64,000 bases of DNA from an uncultured Persicobacter sp. (lineage in GTDB: Bacteria; Bacteroidota; Bacteroidia; Cytophagales; Cyclobacteriaceae). Numbering within the stretch: position 1 is the stretch's first letter; each line of letters opens with the position of its first letter. Shown here piece by piece: positions 41,737 to 52,076 of the stretch. The notes under the pieces are model-generated. The model was not told the origin of the DNA. It did not search any database and worked only from the letters and a program-made list of their open reading frames with translations. The position numbers and the translations under genes were made by a program. Location: assembly GCA_947498325.1 (NCBI GenBank), contig CANMKE010000010.1:62001-126000 (forward strand). Direction: 5' to 3'.

Positions 41737-43524
41737 TCAATACTGAAAATCGGCATACAAGGGTGCAAGCTGGTAATCTTCTTTCTTCCAAAGCATCACA
41801 TCCGACAGCGCGATGCCCCCCTTTTTAACAGGCTCAAAACTGATTTTCAATTGATTGAGTTTCCCCTTCCATAAAGGGTGCGCTGAAAAGTCGATGACAT
41901 AATCGGTCCAATCACTTTTAGGCGATAAATCTATGTATTGATGGGCTCCTGCATCCCAATGCTGAAGTTGTTTCTTGCCAAGGGTATCCACCACCGTACT
42001 GAATGCTACTTTGGCACGTGCCCTACCGCCGTTATTTTTTATTCGGAGGGTCAGTAAGTTGGCCTGATTTAAATCGGTACGGATATTCAAGGGAGACACC
42101 ATCTCGCTGCCCGAAGCCTTGCTAAACAGAATTGCCCCAGATTTCCAGACTAAAGGCTTACGATCATGCTGCCACCCCTGAAGGCCATTGGTGAAATCCC
42201 AATGTGCCTGGGGGGTTTTAATGTCATGCCCTTCAGGCGAAAAGCTGAAAGCATCAAAAGTGATCGCAGGATAAGAAGCTCCCCTAAACACAAAACAGAG
42301 CCCTTTCACCCCTTTCAATGGCGGCAAACTGCATTCAATTTCGGTCAGTTTATTCCAGCTGAACGGAACCGATACGGTGTTCAGTAGCTTCCCTGAGGGG
42401 GAGTCCGCACGAATTTCAATCTGGTTATTTCCGGCTCGGCTATTGCTGGCAACAAACATCCGCAGCGTTGATTTATGCTCCAGATGAGCCATATTTGGGA
42501 AAATGGCATAGCCTCCATCTTTAAGCGGACTCAGGTAAAAATCATTCTCAATCCCATTGACCTTCCGAACCCCATCAGCCATAAAATAATTTTCCGCTTC
42601 AAGCCTTGGTCTGTTGGCATCGTAAGCTCCCACACCATAACCGCCATTTTCATCAATATATACCGCACCATCTCCGCGAAAGTGTAAATAATAAATTGAA
42701 GAACCACGCATAAATGGATGAATACACCCGTGGCATTTATTGTTGGCCGTTACAACATAATCCTGCTGATGCCAACGGAATACTGAGTTATGATTTCCGT
42801 AAAACTTCCCGCCAATAAAATATGGCCCGTAGATATCCTCTGCCACCGCATAGGTCTCCCCAAAGATCAGGTAATAACGCCCCAAGCGCTTAAAGATAAA
42901 TCCCTTGTCCTCGATCCGGTACTGCCCTATAAGTTCAATTTTTCTTGGCGCTTCCGCCAGAGAAACCATATCATCATTCAGCTTAGCGATATGGTATTGC
43001 CCATGGTAAGTTTCACCGAAAAGTAAATATGGGCTTTTTTCCGGATCATCGTCAATAAAAACCCCAGGGTCATACTGGTGGCAATCAGTCATTCCTTTGG
43101 GTAAAAGCGGTTGCTTGAGCACATCCACATAGGGGCCTTGCGGCTGGTCGGCCACCACCACGGCCACCTCTTCATTTTTCTTGCTCAGGTACCAGTAATA
43201 CTTTCCATTGCGCTCGGCGGCATCAGTAGCCCAGCAGCTTTTCATCGGCCCCATATAAGTATCCTCAGGGTAAAGCTCAAATTCTTTCGTCCAGTTCACC
43301 AGGTCCTCAGAGCTCCACACCCACCAATTGGGCATCTGGTAATCCTCGGCATTATAACTCATGTCATGGCCGGCAAACAAATAGGCTCGATTTTCAAATA
43401 TTCGAATATGGGGGTCAGTGATGCCCTGATAAGGCACAATTTGCTTATGGATCTGTGCGTTAGCAGGCAGATAAAAAGACAGGAAACCCATCAGTAAAAG
43501 GAAGATATGGCGAATCATAATCAA
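41737..43524 (-). CDS. GH43-like glycosidase with carbohydrate-binding domains
   Basis: 595 aa; signal peptide from ATG 43524 or 43518 (MIRHIFLLLMGFLSFYLPAN). The five-bladed propeller starts with GITDPHIRIFENRAYLFAGH, whose Asp (~35) fits the GH43 general base; YLLFGETYHG and KCHGCIHPFMRGSSIYYLHF continue the fold. From ~300 a CBM6-like module follows (RPRLEAENYFMADGVRKV) and then a beta-sandwich C-terminus with LQGWQHDRKPLVW. GH43 members act on arabinan, xylan and galactan side chains; the sequence does not fix the substrate. Divergent from GH28. Confidence 0.78.
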   Translation of the reverse strand: MIMIRHIFLLLMGFLSFYLPANAQIHKQIVPYQGITDPHIRIFENRAYLFAGHDMSYNAEDYQMPNWWVWSSEDLVNWTKEFELYPEDTYMGPMKSCWATDAAERNGKYYWYLSKKNEEVAVVVADQPQGPYVDVLKQPLLPKGMTDCHQYDPGVFIDDDPEKSPYLLFGETYHGQYHIAKLNDDMVSLAEAPRKIELIGQYRIEDKGFIFKRLGRYYLIFGETYAVAEDIYGPYFIGGKFYGNHNSVFRWHQQDYVVTANNKCHGCIHPFMRGSSIYYLHFRGDGAVYIDENGGYGVGAYDANRPRLEAENYFMADGVRKVNGIENDFYLSPLKDGGYAIFPNMAHLEHKSTLRMFVASNSRAGNNQIEIRADSPSGKLLNTVSVPFSWNKLTEIECSLPPLKGVKGLCFVFRGASYPAITFDAFSFSPEGHDIKTPQAHWDFTNGLQGWQHDRKPLVWKSGAILFSKASGSEMVSPLNIRTDLNQANLLTLRIKNNGGRARAKVAFSTVVDTLGKKQLQHWDAGAHQYIDLSPKSDWTDYVIDFSAHPLWKGKLNQLKISFEPVKKGGIALSDVMLWKKEDYQLAPLYADFQY

Positions 43525-43927
43525 AAAATTTTGGGCGCGCAGCCGCTTAAATAAATTGCTTTAAAACTCAAGATATTAAGCCCGAAACAAATTACCCCAC
43601 TGCCGCTGAGATACGGATTAAAGATCAACCTTTTATGCCTATGGGTCTTCATTAGGCTGCAAACCGCCCCCCATTTTACCTTAAAGCAACAAGGAGTATT
43701 TAGGATCATAATTGGAGCACCTTTAATCCAAGTCAATAACTAAAAGTCCAGCTTCAGCAAATAAAATCATGCCTCACATTCATAGAATGCATGATTTAGC
43801 CAAAGCACCCTTTATTCCAACGCCAACAGAAGCACCAATATTAATCCACCACTTTAAAACATGCTACGCCTGATGATATGGCCATAAACACAGATATTGA
43901 ATCACCGATAATTTGAAACTACTGATA
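43525..43927. other. 403-bp divergent region between GH43 and GH28
   Basis: Should hold the two promoters. It is AT-rich; I see no coding frame and no strong consensus element. Confidence 0.45.
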
Positions 43928-45379
43928 ATGAAACATTTTTTGATCCTTCTATTTTTTACGCTCAACATATTCATGGTTCAGGGACAGCCTCTGAATGTGA
44001 CCTCCTTTGGAGCCGTTGGCGATGGCAAGACAGACAACACTTTGGCCATTCAACAGGCCATTAATGAAGCGGCGGCAAAAAATACGACGCTTGTATTTCC
44101 TACCGGGCATTTCCTTTCCGGGATGATCCATCTGAAAAGTAATCTGTGTATTCAACTTGAGCAGGGGGCCATTTGGCAAGCCACGCCCGACCTTGAACTG
44201 TTTCCTGAAATTCGATCGGGGGCGGATTTATCACAGGAGGGCGGCTACACCATGTCGCGAAGAGCTTTCATTTTTGCAGACGAGGTAAGCAATGTTACCC
44301 TTTGCGGGCAAGGCCTCATTTACCCTTCCGGCGACCATCATGAAGCCTTTCCCATGGATGAAAAAAATGGTGCCATGCGCCCCTACGGTTTATACTTTCG
44401 AAACTCGAAAAACATTACTATTAAGGATCTTGAGTTGAAAAGTTCCGCCTTTTGGATGTTAAGAGCCTATTTATGCGACGATGTTACCATACAGAATATC
44501 AACCTGTTCAACCATGCCAATACCAATAACGACGGTATTGATATTGTAGATTGCCATCGGGTAAAGATAAGCGGCTGTACCATTGACAGCTCCGACGATG
44601 CCATTTGCCTGAAAAGTGAAGCCCCAAGGGGAACCCATGATGTGGTCATCAGTGATTGTATTGTCAGTTCTACGGCCGGATATATTAAACTCGGAACAGG
44701 CTCCTTTGGGTCATTCAAACGCATAGCGGTCAGTAATTGTGTGCTTCGCCCTACCCGTGCCAAGGAAATCATTCATGTTCTCGGACACGCCCAGGGGATT
44801 ACGGGCTTGTCGCTGATGTCGGTGGATGGTGCAGCTATTGAAAACATCAGTTTCAATAACATTATTATGGAGGGTATGCTTACCCCTATTTTTGTCCGCC
44901 TCGGTAACCGGCATAAAGTCACACATCAGGAGTACAGCAAGTCACCGATCAGCCCAGGAACAATCCGAAACATCCATTACCAGAATATCACAGCGAGCAA
45001 TGTGGGTCCGATTCCCGTCAATATTACAGGCTACCCGGGCCATTATGTTGAAGGGCTCTCTATCAGTCACGCCAAATTTGAATATGCCGTGGCGGGAAGC
45101 AAGAAAGATCTCCAGACACCCGTTGCTGAAAATTCCAACTGGTACCCTTATCCAGGCATGTACCTAACCAACTTGCCTGCTTCCGGAATGTATCTCCGTC
45201 ACGTTAAGCATGTTTGGCTTGATCACGTCAATTTTATGCCAGCACCCGATGATCCCCGGCCCTGTATGCACCTTGAAGATGTGATTAATTTCTCGAGCCA
45301 GCAGACCACCGTTAACCACCAACTGCTAAAGCCTGAAAAAGACCTCACCATATCAGACAGTGAAGCGATCAATTTTTAA
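43928..45379 (+). CDS. GH28-family (polygalacturonase-like) glycosidase
   Basis: 483 aa from ATG 43928; TTG at 43913 is in frame but unlikely. Signal peptide (FLILLFFTLNIFMVQG). Right-handed beta-helix: NVTSFGAVGDGKTDNTLAIQ at the start, NNDGIDIVD (~196-204) and SSDDAICLK (~222) supply the three acidic residues of GH28. The usual GHG and RIK motifs are replaced (STAGYIKLGT; TRAKEI), so it may have a changed specificity or mechanism. First of three + strand genes (GH28, GH97, GH89), all with short gaps of about 150 bp. Confidence 0.8.
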   Translation: MKHFLILLFFTLNIFMVQGQPLNVTSFGAVGDGKTDNTLAIQQAINEAAAKNTTLVFPTGHFLSGMIHLKSNLCIQLEQGAIWQATPDLELFPEIRSGADLSQEGGYTMSRRAFIFADEVSNVTLCGQGLIYPSGDHHEAFPMDEKNGAMRPYGLYFRNSKNITIKDLELKSSAFWMLRAYLCDDVTIQNINLFNHANTNNDGIDIVDCHRVKISGCTIDSSDDAICLKSEAPRGTHDVVISDCIVSSTAGYIKLGTGSFGSFKRIAVSNCVLRPTRAKEIIHVLGHAQGITGLSLMSVDGAAIENISFNNIIMEGMLTPIFVRLGNRHKVTHQEYSKSPISPGTIRNIHYQNITASNVGPIPVNITGYPGHYVEGLSISHAKFEYAVAGSKKDLQTPVAENSNWYPYPGMYLTNLPASGMYLRHVKHVWLDHVNFMPAPDDPRPCMHLEDVINFSSQQTTVNHQLLKPEKDLTISDSEAINF

Positions 45380-45534
45380 CCCACTGTAACCTATACCATA
45401 AATACTGCCCCTGAATTTACTGAAAATCGGAGGCACGGTAAACCATTATTATTGAAATAATACCATAGGCTGGCGGTCCATATCCTGCGACCAAAATGAA
45501 AAAAGAAGAGACCCACTGAAACCGATCAGATATC

Positions 45535-47496
45535 ATGAATAAACTTTTGAAAATCCATTCGTACTTTTTATATCCATTGTTACTGATGTTCGGCCTGGTG
45601 AACTTTGCCTGTCAGCCGGTCAATAGCAATAAAGATTTCAACACCAATTTGAGCAGCCCCGACAAACAGTTGCAAATCAATCTCAATATTAAATATGGGC
45701 AACTGTTTTTTGAAGTAATGACCGACCGTGGGGAAATCATTATTGGTCCGGGAAAGCTTGGCGTAGACGCGAAGAAAGCCAATTTTGCAAAGCAACTGAA
45801 ACTGGTCAGTTATAATCAACAGGAATCAATGCTGGAATCGATGAACCTGATTGCCGGTAAACATCAAAACCTTACGGCGGAATACAATGAGTATCACTTT
45901 CTCTTTGCCAATGAAAAATCACAAAAAATGCAATTGGAATTTCGGATGTTCAATAATGGTTTTGCTTTCCGATATACTTTTCCTGAGCAAGGGCTGAAAC
46001 AGCTCAATGTGCAGCAGGAGTATTCAGAATTTTTCTTCCCACAGGGTGGAATGGCCTGGCTGCAACCCTATGACGAGGCGAGCCAATGGGCTCCTGCATA
46101 TGAAAACATCTATAAAGAATACAATATTGGGGAAAACTCGCCCACGCGCAACGGCTGGTGCTTTCCCGCTCTTTTCGATTCGGGAAATCGCTATATATTG
46201 ATCAGTGAAAGTGGCCCATTTGAGCCGTATGCCGCCATGCACCTTTCTCCTACCGCCACAAATGGCCGGTACGCTATGGCATGGCCGGATTCCCTTGATG
46301 CCAATGGGCTCTATGCTTCCCAGCCGATAAGCAGGTTGCCTTTCAGCACCCCATGGAGAAGCGTTACCATCACCAAAAATCTCGATGAGTTGATTCAGTC
46401 GGACATGGTGAATTTATTGGCTCCCGCTCCAAAGGAAATGGCTACGGACTGGATCAAACCAGGGCTGGCATCGTGGAGTTGGCTTACCGCCCACAACAGC
46501 CCAAAAAGTTTTCAGGAGCTTAAACCATTCATTGATTTAAGCGCAAAGATGCAATGGCCATATACATTGATTGACGCTAACTGGGGAGAGATGAAGGATG
46601 GCAGTGTCGGTGAGGTTATAACCTATGCCAACAAAAAAAATGTCGGTGTTTGGCTGTGGTACAACAGCGCCGGAGGGCACAATATTGTATCGGAAGCACC
46701 AAGAAATTTACTCAACGATGCGGCAATCCGCAGAAAAGAATTTAAAAAGCTGCAGGAATGGGGTGTTAAAGGAATTAAGGTAGACTTTTTTCAGTCTGAC
46801 AAACAGGAAATTATGGCCTTACACCTGGCCATTTTAAAAGATGCCATGGATCATCAGTTGCTGGTCAACTTTCATGGCTGCACCATACCACGGGGTTGGG
46901 CACGAACCTACCCCAACCTAATGAGTATGGAGGCGGTACGTGGCGAGGAAGTGTATTATTTTGGGCAACAATTTCCGGAAAATGCACCGGTGGCCAATTG
47001 TATTTTGCCCTTTACCCGAAATATCGTGGGATCCATGGACTATACGCCTTCCGTGTTCACAAATTTCGACCACCCGCACCTCACAACCCAAGCGCATGAA
47101 CTCGCCCTTTCGGTCATTTTTGAATCAGGCATTCAGCACATGGGAGATCAACCACAGGTTTATGAACAACTTCCGCCATCGGTAAAAGAATTGCTCAAGG
47201 GGATGCCTTCGGCTTGGGATGAAAGCAGACTCCTCGAAGGGTCCATCGGTAAAGATTTGGTGATGGCCAGACGCAAAGGTCGGGTATGGTATATTGCGGG
47301 CATTAACGGAGAGAACTTCCCCAAAGCTGTGAAGCTAAATTTGAATACTTTATCAGCTGGTGGCACCATCCATCTGTGTACCGACCAACCCTCGAAAAAA
47401 GGACTGCTGACCCAACCTGTAAAAATTGCCCGGCACAATATGATTGAATTAGATGCCTATGGTGGGTTTATTGGGAAAATTGAAATGCCCAGCTGA
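45535..47496 (+). CDS. GH97-family alpha-glycosidase, lipoprotein
   Basis: 653 aa; signal peptide with lipobox LVNFAC (Cys26). N-terminal beta-sandwich, then a TIM barrel with NWGEMKDGSVGEVI, GIKVDFFQSD (~413) and NFHGCTIPRGWARTYPNLMS with EAVRGEE. The Asp in KVDFF fits the nucleophile of the retaining GH97 branch (alpha-galactosidase type), not the inverting SusB branch that uses a Glu base; this is an inference from the motif. It removes alpha-linked sugars. It lies in the + strand gene run. Confidence 0.85.
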   Translation: MNKLLKIHSYFLYPLLLMFGLVNFACQPVNSNKDFNTNLSSPDKQLQINLNIKYGQLFFEVMTDRGEIIIGPGKLGVDAKKANFAKQLKLVSYNQQESMLESMNLIAGKHQNLTAEYNEYHFLFANEKSQKMQLEFRMFNNGFAFRYTFPEQGLKQLNVQQEYSEFFFPQGGMAWLQPYDEASQWAPAYENIYKEYNIGENSPTRNGWCFPALFDSGNRYILISESGPFEPYAAMHLSPTATNGRYAMAWPDSLDANGLYASQPISRLPFSTPWRSVTITKNLDELIQSDMVNLLAPAPKEMATDWIKPGLASWSWLTAHNSPKSFQELKPFIDLSAKMQWPYTLIDANWGEMKDGSVGEVITYANKKNVGVWLWYNSAGGHNIVSEAPRNLLNDAAIRRKEFKKLQEWGVKGIKVDFFQSDKQEIMALHLAILKDAMDHQLLVNFHGCTIPRGWARTYPNLMSMEAVRGEEVYYFGQQFPENAPVANCILPFTRNIVGSMDYTPSVFTNFDHPHLTTQAHELALSVIFESGIQHMGDQPQVYEQLPPSVKELLKGMPSAWDESRLLEGSIGKDLVMARRKGRVWYIAGINGENFPKAVKLNLNTLSAGGTIHLCTDQPSKKGLLTQPVKIARHNMIELDAYGGFIGKIEMPS

Positions 47497-47637
47497 GACC
47501 AACCCTTGGCTCAACCGCCTTCGAGCCAGTACTGATGCTATTATCGAAAGGCAAAATATTCGTCGATGGGCCGTAGCTACAAAAGAGACCAGCCATTGAA
47601 CCACCATCCGTAATGCTTTCCGACCAACATTTATACC

Positions 47638-49800
47638 ATGCCAAAGAATTCCATGAGATATTTAAGTTTTATATTGATTTGCACGCTACTTTTGAGCTGT
47701 AGCCCACGAGAAAATACAAGCACCGATTTCCCACAGGTAAAAGCACTCATTCAGCGACAACTGCCGGAATGGCAACAAGCGTTTATTTTAAAAAAAGTAA
47801 AGCCTGGAAATCCCGATACCTTCGGCGAATTTACCATCACAACAACCGCTGAAAATAAGGTTTTAATTTCCGCAACGGATCCCGTAGCGGCCTCAAAGGG
47901 GTTTTATCATTATGTAAAATATGTTATGCACGGCCACATAGGAAGGATGGGACGCCAAATTCCTGCCGTGGAAAAGTTACCCTCGCTCGCTGCCCCCATC
48001 TTCCATGCAAGTAAGATGCGTCATCGTTACTATCTTAATTATTGCACATTCAATTATAGCATGGCATTTTGGAAATGGGAAGACTGGCAACAGGAACTCG
48101 ACTGGATGGCCATGCAGGGAATTAATCTGGTATTGGCAATTAATGGCACGGAAGCCGTTTGGCAAAGTACCCTGCGCCAATTGAATTTTACCGAGGAGGA
48201 GATCAATGCATTTATTCCTGGTCCAGCCTATACCGCATGGTGGCTGATGGACAATATCGAAGGTTGGCAGGGGCCCCTGAGTCAGGAATATATTGATCAG
48301 CAGGCCTTGCTTCAGGAGAAGATTATCCAACAGTTAGATGCCTTTCAGATGGAACCTATTTTACCTGCCTTTTACGGGATGGTTCCCAACAGCATGATCG
48401 ATAAATTTCCCACGCATGCCTTCCATCGTGATGGGATGTGGGGCGGCCTGAATCGGCCAGCATTTCTTATGCCCACCGATTCCCTGTTCGGGAAGGTGGC
48501 TGATATTTTTTATCAGGAGCAGGAAAAACGATTCGGTAAAGCCCATTTTTATAGTGGTGACCCCTTCCATGAAGGCGGAAAAAAAATTGATGATATGGCG
48601 GCAGCGGCAGGGGCCATTTCCGCTGCAATGCAAAAACACCAAACCGACGCCACCTGGGTTTTACAATGCTGGCAGGAAAGCCCAACTGACGAACTGCTGC
48701 AGGGAATCGACCCGTCGCGGAGCTTGCTGTTGGATCTTTTTGGGGAAAAAGAACCTGCCTATTGCCGGAGAGCAGTTTTTCAATCCTTTCCTTTTCTTTG
48801 GTGTAATGTCAATAACTTCGGGAACAATACCTATCAGTTTGCACAAATGGACAGCATGAGCCTTGTTCCACATCAGTTACAAAACAATCGTAATTTCCCT
48901 AATTTTCAAGGAATTGGCCTGGCGATGGAAGGCAGCTATAATGACCCGATGCCCTATGAATTTTTTTATGAAAATGCATGGAGCGAAGAACCGTTGAAGC
49001 CCTCCGATTGGTTAGCTCAATACGCTTTTTCCAGATATGGCAGAAATGCTGTGGCACTATCCTCAGCATGGCAGCAATTGTATGAATCGGTGTACTCCAG
49101 TGCGGAGCGATTTGAAAACATCATGTGTGCACGTCCGGATCTACGTGCCTCCCGCGCCACCGCGTGGGGACCGGAAGGGGCACCCAAGTATTCTCAGGAC
49201 TTGCTTAAGGCTGCATTAAAAAATATGTTATCTGAACAAGGCCAAGCCGATTTACCTTTAACCTATCACATTGACCTTGCCATGACTTTCAGGCAATACA
49301 TCAGTGGTGAAGGCTATCGATTACTCCGTGAAATCAGTGCACTATATGAACAGGGAAAAATAGCACCTGCACAGGAAAAAAGCCTTGAGTTTTTGGCGCT
49401 TTTCGAGCTGCTCGATCAAACCGTCAGACACATCCCACACCACTCCCTTTACGAATGGCAAAACAAGGCAATTCAAGCATCGACCAATCGTAGTGAAGCC
49501 AAAATATTCCTGCGAAATGCACAACAGCTCATTACCTTGTGGTCCAACGAGCAGGGAGCTGAATATCTGCACGACTATGCCTACAGGGAATGGTCGGGCA
49601 TGCTGGATGGTTTTTATAAAAAACGATGGGAATTGTATTTTGCATGGCTTTGGGAAAAAGAAAAACAGCCCGACCTGCCTGCCCCCAATTTCTACCAATG
49701 GGAGAAATCGTGGGTGGAAAAAGCGGAGGTCATTCCTCCTGAAGAACCCACGGCCATCACTACAATTGTAGCATCGTACCTTGGTCAATCTAATAGCTGA
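47638..49800 (+). CDS. GH89 alpha-N-acetylglucosaminidase family, lipoprotein
   Basis: 720 aa; short signal with LLSC lipobox (start 47638 or ATG 47653). The GH89 signature is strong: AINGTEAVWQSTLRQLNFTE, FIPGPAYTAWWLMDNIEGWQ, SGDPFHEGG with the candidate acid/base Glu (~310), and GIGLAMEGSYNDP with the candidate nucleophile Glu (~430). Human NAGLU belongs to this family. It acts on terminal alpha-GlcNAc, which is unusual beside GH9 and GH116. A strong terminator follows. Confidence 0.9.
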   Translation: MPKNSMRYLSFILICTLLLSCSPRENTSTDFPQVKALIQRQLPEWQQAFILKKVKPGNPDTFGEFTITTTAENKVLISATDPVAASKGFYHYVKYVMHGHIGRMGRQIPAVEKLPSLAAPIFHASKMRHRYYLNYCTFNYSMAFWKWEDWQQELDWMAMQGINLVLAINGTEAVWQSTLRQLNFTEEEINAFIPGPAYTAWWLMDNIEGWQGPLSQEYIDQQALLQEKIIQQLDAFQMEPILPAFYGMVPNSMIDKFPTHAFHRDGMWGGLNRPAFLMPTDSLFGKVADIFYQEQEKRFGKAHFYSGDPFHEGGKKIDDMAAAAGAISAAMQKHQTDATWVLQCWQESPTDELLQGIDPSRSLLLDLFGEKEPAYCRRAVFQSFPFLWCNVNNFGNNTYQFAQMDSMSLVPHQLQNNRNFPNFQGIGLAMEGSYNDPMPYEFFYENAWSEEPLKPSDWLAQYAFSRYGRNAVALSSAWQQLYESVYSSAERFENIMCARPDLRASRATAWGPEGAPKYSQDLLKAALKNMLSEQGQADLPLTYHIDLAMTFRQYISGEGYRLLREISALYEQGKIAPAQEKSLEFLALFELLDQTVRHIPHHSLYEWQNKAIQASTNRSEAKIFLRNAQQLITLWSNEQGAEYLHDYAYREWSGMLDGFYKKRWELYFAWLWEKEKQPDLPAPNFYQWEKSWVEKAEVIPPEEPTAITTIVASYLGQSNS

Positions 49801-49882
49801 TGTCCGTTGCGCAAAAAAGCAGGTATGATGCTTTCTAATTCCTTACTGAGGATTGACCATCTGATTTTGTTGCTTGAAGTAT

Positions 49883-49930
49883 GAGGTGTTGTTTGACCAG
49901 GAATTTCGGTCAAACAACACCTCTTTTTTT
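49883..49930 (+). terminator. Terminator after GH89 gene
   Basis: Perfect 16-bp stem GAGGTGTTGTTTGACC / GGTCAAACAACACCTC, 9-nt loop, then T7. Confidence 0.92.
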
Positions 49931-50473
49931 GTCCACAAATTCCTTCTTAATTTCAAAACAGCCGCTTTTGACCAGCTACTTTATTTTGGTCTGTTTGTCA
50001 GGGCCTGTTGCGCAACTTAGTCCGATGAATTTAATGCAAAAAATTATTTCGTGGGCTGTACGGATTCCCCCAATGTCATTAGGTTAAGGATTTTGGGGGT
50101 GAGTCAGGTATAAATTTGAAATCCCTGTAAAGGCATCATTCATTATGCCTCACGTAACCATTTGAATATAATTAAGGGAATACCTATAAAATCAGCGTTG
50201 TGTTAGACGTAAAAAATAATGTCTCTACAGGCTAACGTTCTAAACTTCATGATATTTCGGATGCACCTATGTGTGTCTCTAAACAAAATTTATCATGATT
50301 CAGGCAGGCACGTAGGTCAGCGCATGGGGCACAAAAAAATACCGTGATAAAACCAGATTATGGTTGTGAAACAGCGCCAACAGGATTAAAGAATCAGTTT
50401 GAGGCTTTCGTCCGTTTCTGAATTTTGGCCTTAAAACCTCCAGCTTAGGCAAGGCATCAATGTTTCCTGATAC

Positions 50474-50498
50474 AAAAAAAGTCCTCCAAAAGGAGGAC
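50474..50498 (-). terminator. Terminator after susD
   Basis: GTCCTCC AAAA GGAGGAC on the + strand; on the - strand it is followed by T7. It lies 25 bp after the SusD stop. Confidence 0.9.
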
Positions 50499-50522
50499 CT
50501 AAAAATGAACCTGTTGATGATC

Positions 50523-52055
50523 TTATAAAGTATAATTTGGTGATTGCATGATCACACCACCCGATTTATCTATTTCTTTCTGTGGCACAGGGTAATAATC
50601 TCTGCCGTCAATAAATCGAGGTTTTCCCGTGTTATAATCCACTAAAGTATTGAGCATCCCCCATCTTCTGAGGTCATTATAACGGTGGCCCTCAAAGCAC
50701 AACTCCTTACGTCTTTCTGATTGGATAATTTGCAGCAGCGTTTTGCCTCCATCCATAAGGTTTTGTGTTGATGGATGCGGAAGGATCTCATCTCTCCAAG
50801 GATTATAAAAAGCCCGGTCGCGAACCATGTCTATATATTTTTTTGCATCCGCCTCATTTTTGCCGACTTGCGTTTCTGCATACATCAGGTAGATATCTGC
50901 CAAACGCATAATAGGGAAACTTTCATTGTTACCAATCGCATTTAACGGCTCCGAGGTATGCCCCTTGGCAATCACAGGGTCCTCCCTGTCAGAAAGCATT
51001 TCCTCAGGTTCACCGCCCACAACCCTTGGGTTGCGGTAATAAATGGTATCCCCTTTTTGGCGGATAAATGCCTTTAGTCGGAAGTCATTTTCTTCAAAAG
51101 TGCTGATAAACTCGTCGGTTGGCCTAAGGTTTTGATAACCACCAATATCGCCCATTGCTTCAAGCCAGATATTTCGTTGGGTTCCTTCAGAGGATTCTAC
51201 GCCATCATCAAACCAGAAATTTCCACCACCCACGTCTCGGTCATAGAGTACTTCAAAAATATTCTCGTTACTGAATCGGTTGTTTACATTCCAGATATCC
51301 TCAGTGCTTGGAGTAAGTTGAAAGCCTCCATTATCAATAATATCTTTGAATAAGGGTGCTGCTTTGTCCATTTCATTTTTGAAAAGATAAATCTTGCCAA
51401 GCAATCCCTTTGCAAACCAGATGCTTAATCGGCCACGTTCATTATTCACACTGCCATCATAGGCCGCAGGTAATGCGTTAGCATCAATAATCTCTTGTAG
51501 ATCTGTGATCACGAAATCATAAATAGCATCAATATCTACCTGAGGCACTGCAAATTCATCCATATTCTCTGTTGTTCGCAATGGAATAAAATCCCACTGT
51601 TGAATCAGCTGAAAATAAAACAGGGCGCGCAAAGCTTTTGCTTCCGCTTTTACGCGCGCCACCAATTCGGCATCTTCCACCACTTCCGGTACCTCACGAA
51701 TCACCATATTCGCCCGGCGGATTCCCTTATAGTGCGAAGACCACAGCCCCTGCAACTCACCACTTGAAAGCAAAAAATCAAACCGGTAATTCCCGGCAAG
51801 GTCTGCATCCGTTTCAATGGTAAACACATCGTTGGTCAATAGCCCTCTTTGCTTCCAATAATAATTGGCATAAATGCGCACATCCTGCAAATTGGAATAA
51901 GAGGTGGAAAGCATTTTTAAAAGGTCGCCATCGGTTTGGAAATAATCCTCCTGAGCAATCAGGGTTTTGTTGGGCACCTCCAAAAAACTGTCGCAGGCCG
52001 AAAATGTAGCACAAACGAACAGACAACTGAACAATATTATTCTGATTTTTTTCAT
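50523..52055 (-). CDS. susD: SusD/RagB-family glycan-binding outer-membrane lipoprotein
   Basis: 510 aa with signal peptide and lipobox (FSAC, Cys21) then DSFLEVPNKTLI. Helical TPR-like core: YKGIRRANMVIREVPEV, AEAKALRALFYFQLIQQWDF, NERGRLSIWFAKGLLGKIYL; C-terminal RRKELCFEGHRYNDLRRWGM and PVPQKEIDKSGG are hallmark SusD endings. It forms the lid of the SusC transporter and captures oligosaccharide. It starts 21 bp after susC and ends the operon. Confidence 0.95.
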   Translation of the reverse strand: MKKIRIILFSCLFVCATFSACDSFLEVPNKTLIAQEDYFQTDGDLLKMLSTSYSNLQDVRIYANYYWKQRGLLTNDVFTIETDADLAGNYRFDFLLSSGELQGLWSSHYKGIRRANMVIREVPEVVEDAELVARVKAEAKALRALFYFQLIQQWDFIPLRTTENMDEFAVPQVDIDAIYDFVITDLQEIIDANALPAAYDGSVNNERGRLSIWFAKGLLGKIYLFKNEMDKAAPLFKDIIDNGGFQLTPSTEDIWNVNNRFSNENIFEVLYDRDVGGGNFWFDDGVESSEGTQRNIWLEAMGDIGGYQNLRPTDEFISTFEENDFRLKAFIRQKGDTIYYRNPRVVGGEPEEMLSDREDPVIAKGHTSEPLNAIGNNESFPIMRLADIYLMYAETQVGKNEADAKKYIDMVRDRAFYNPWRDEILPHPSTQNLMDGGKTLLQIIQSERRKELCFEGHRYNDLRRWGMLNTLVDYNTGKPRFIDGRDYYPVPQKEIDKSGGVIMQSPNYTL

Positions 52056-52076
52056 CCTTGAAAAAATTTATAAGTC

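Larger units (their letters stand above)
49801..50522. other. 720-bp intergenic between GH89 and susD ends
   Basis: Convergent ends with a terminator for each side (49883-49930 and 50474-50498). The 540 bp between show GTTGCGCAA words at 49806 and 50007 and an imperfect AGACGT/ATGTCT hairpin near 50200; no gene is supported. Confidence 0.5.

Noticed and set aside
43913-43927. TTG upstream start for the GH28 gene
   Set aside because: The ATG at 43928 gives a clean signal peptide; the TTG adds five residues without support.
49806-50015. GTTGCGCAA words at 49806 and 50007, considered as ends of a small insertion element
   Set aside because: The word is self-complementary and short; flanks do not match beyond a few bases, and there is no target duplication.
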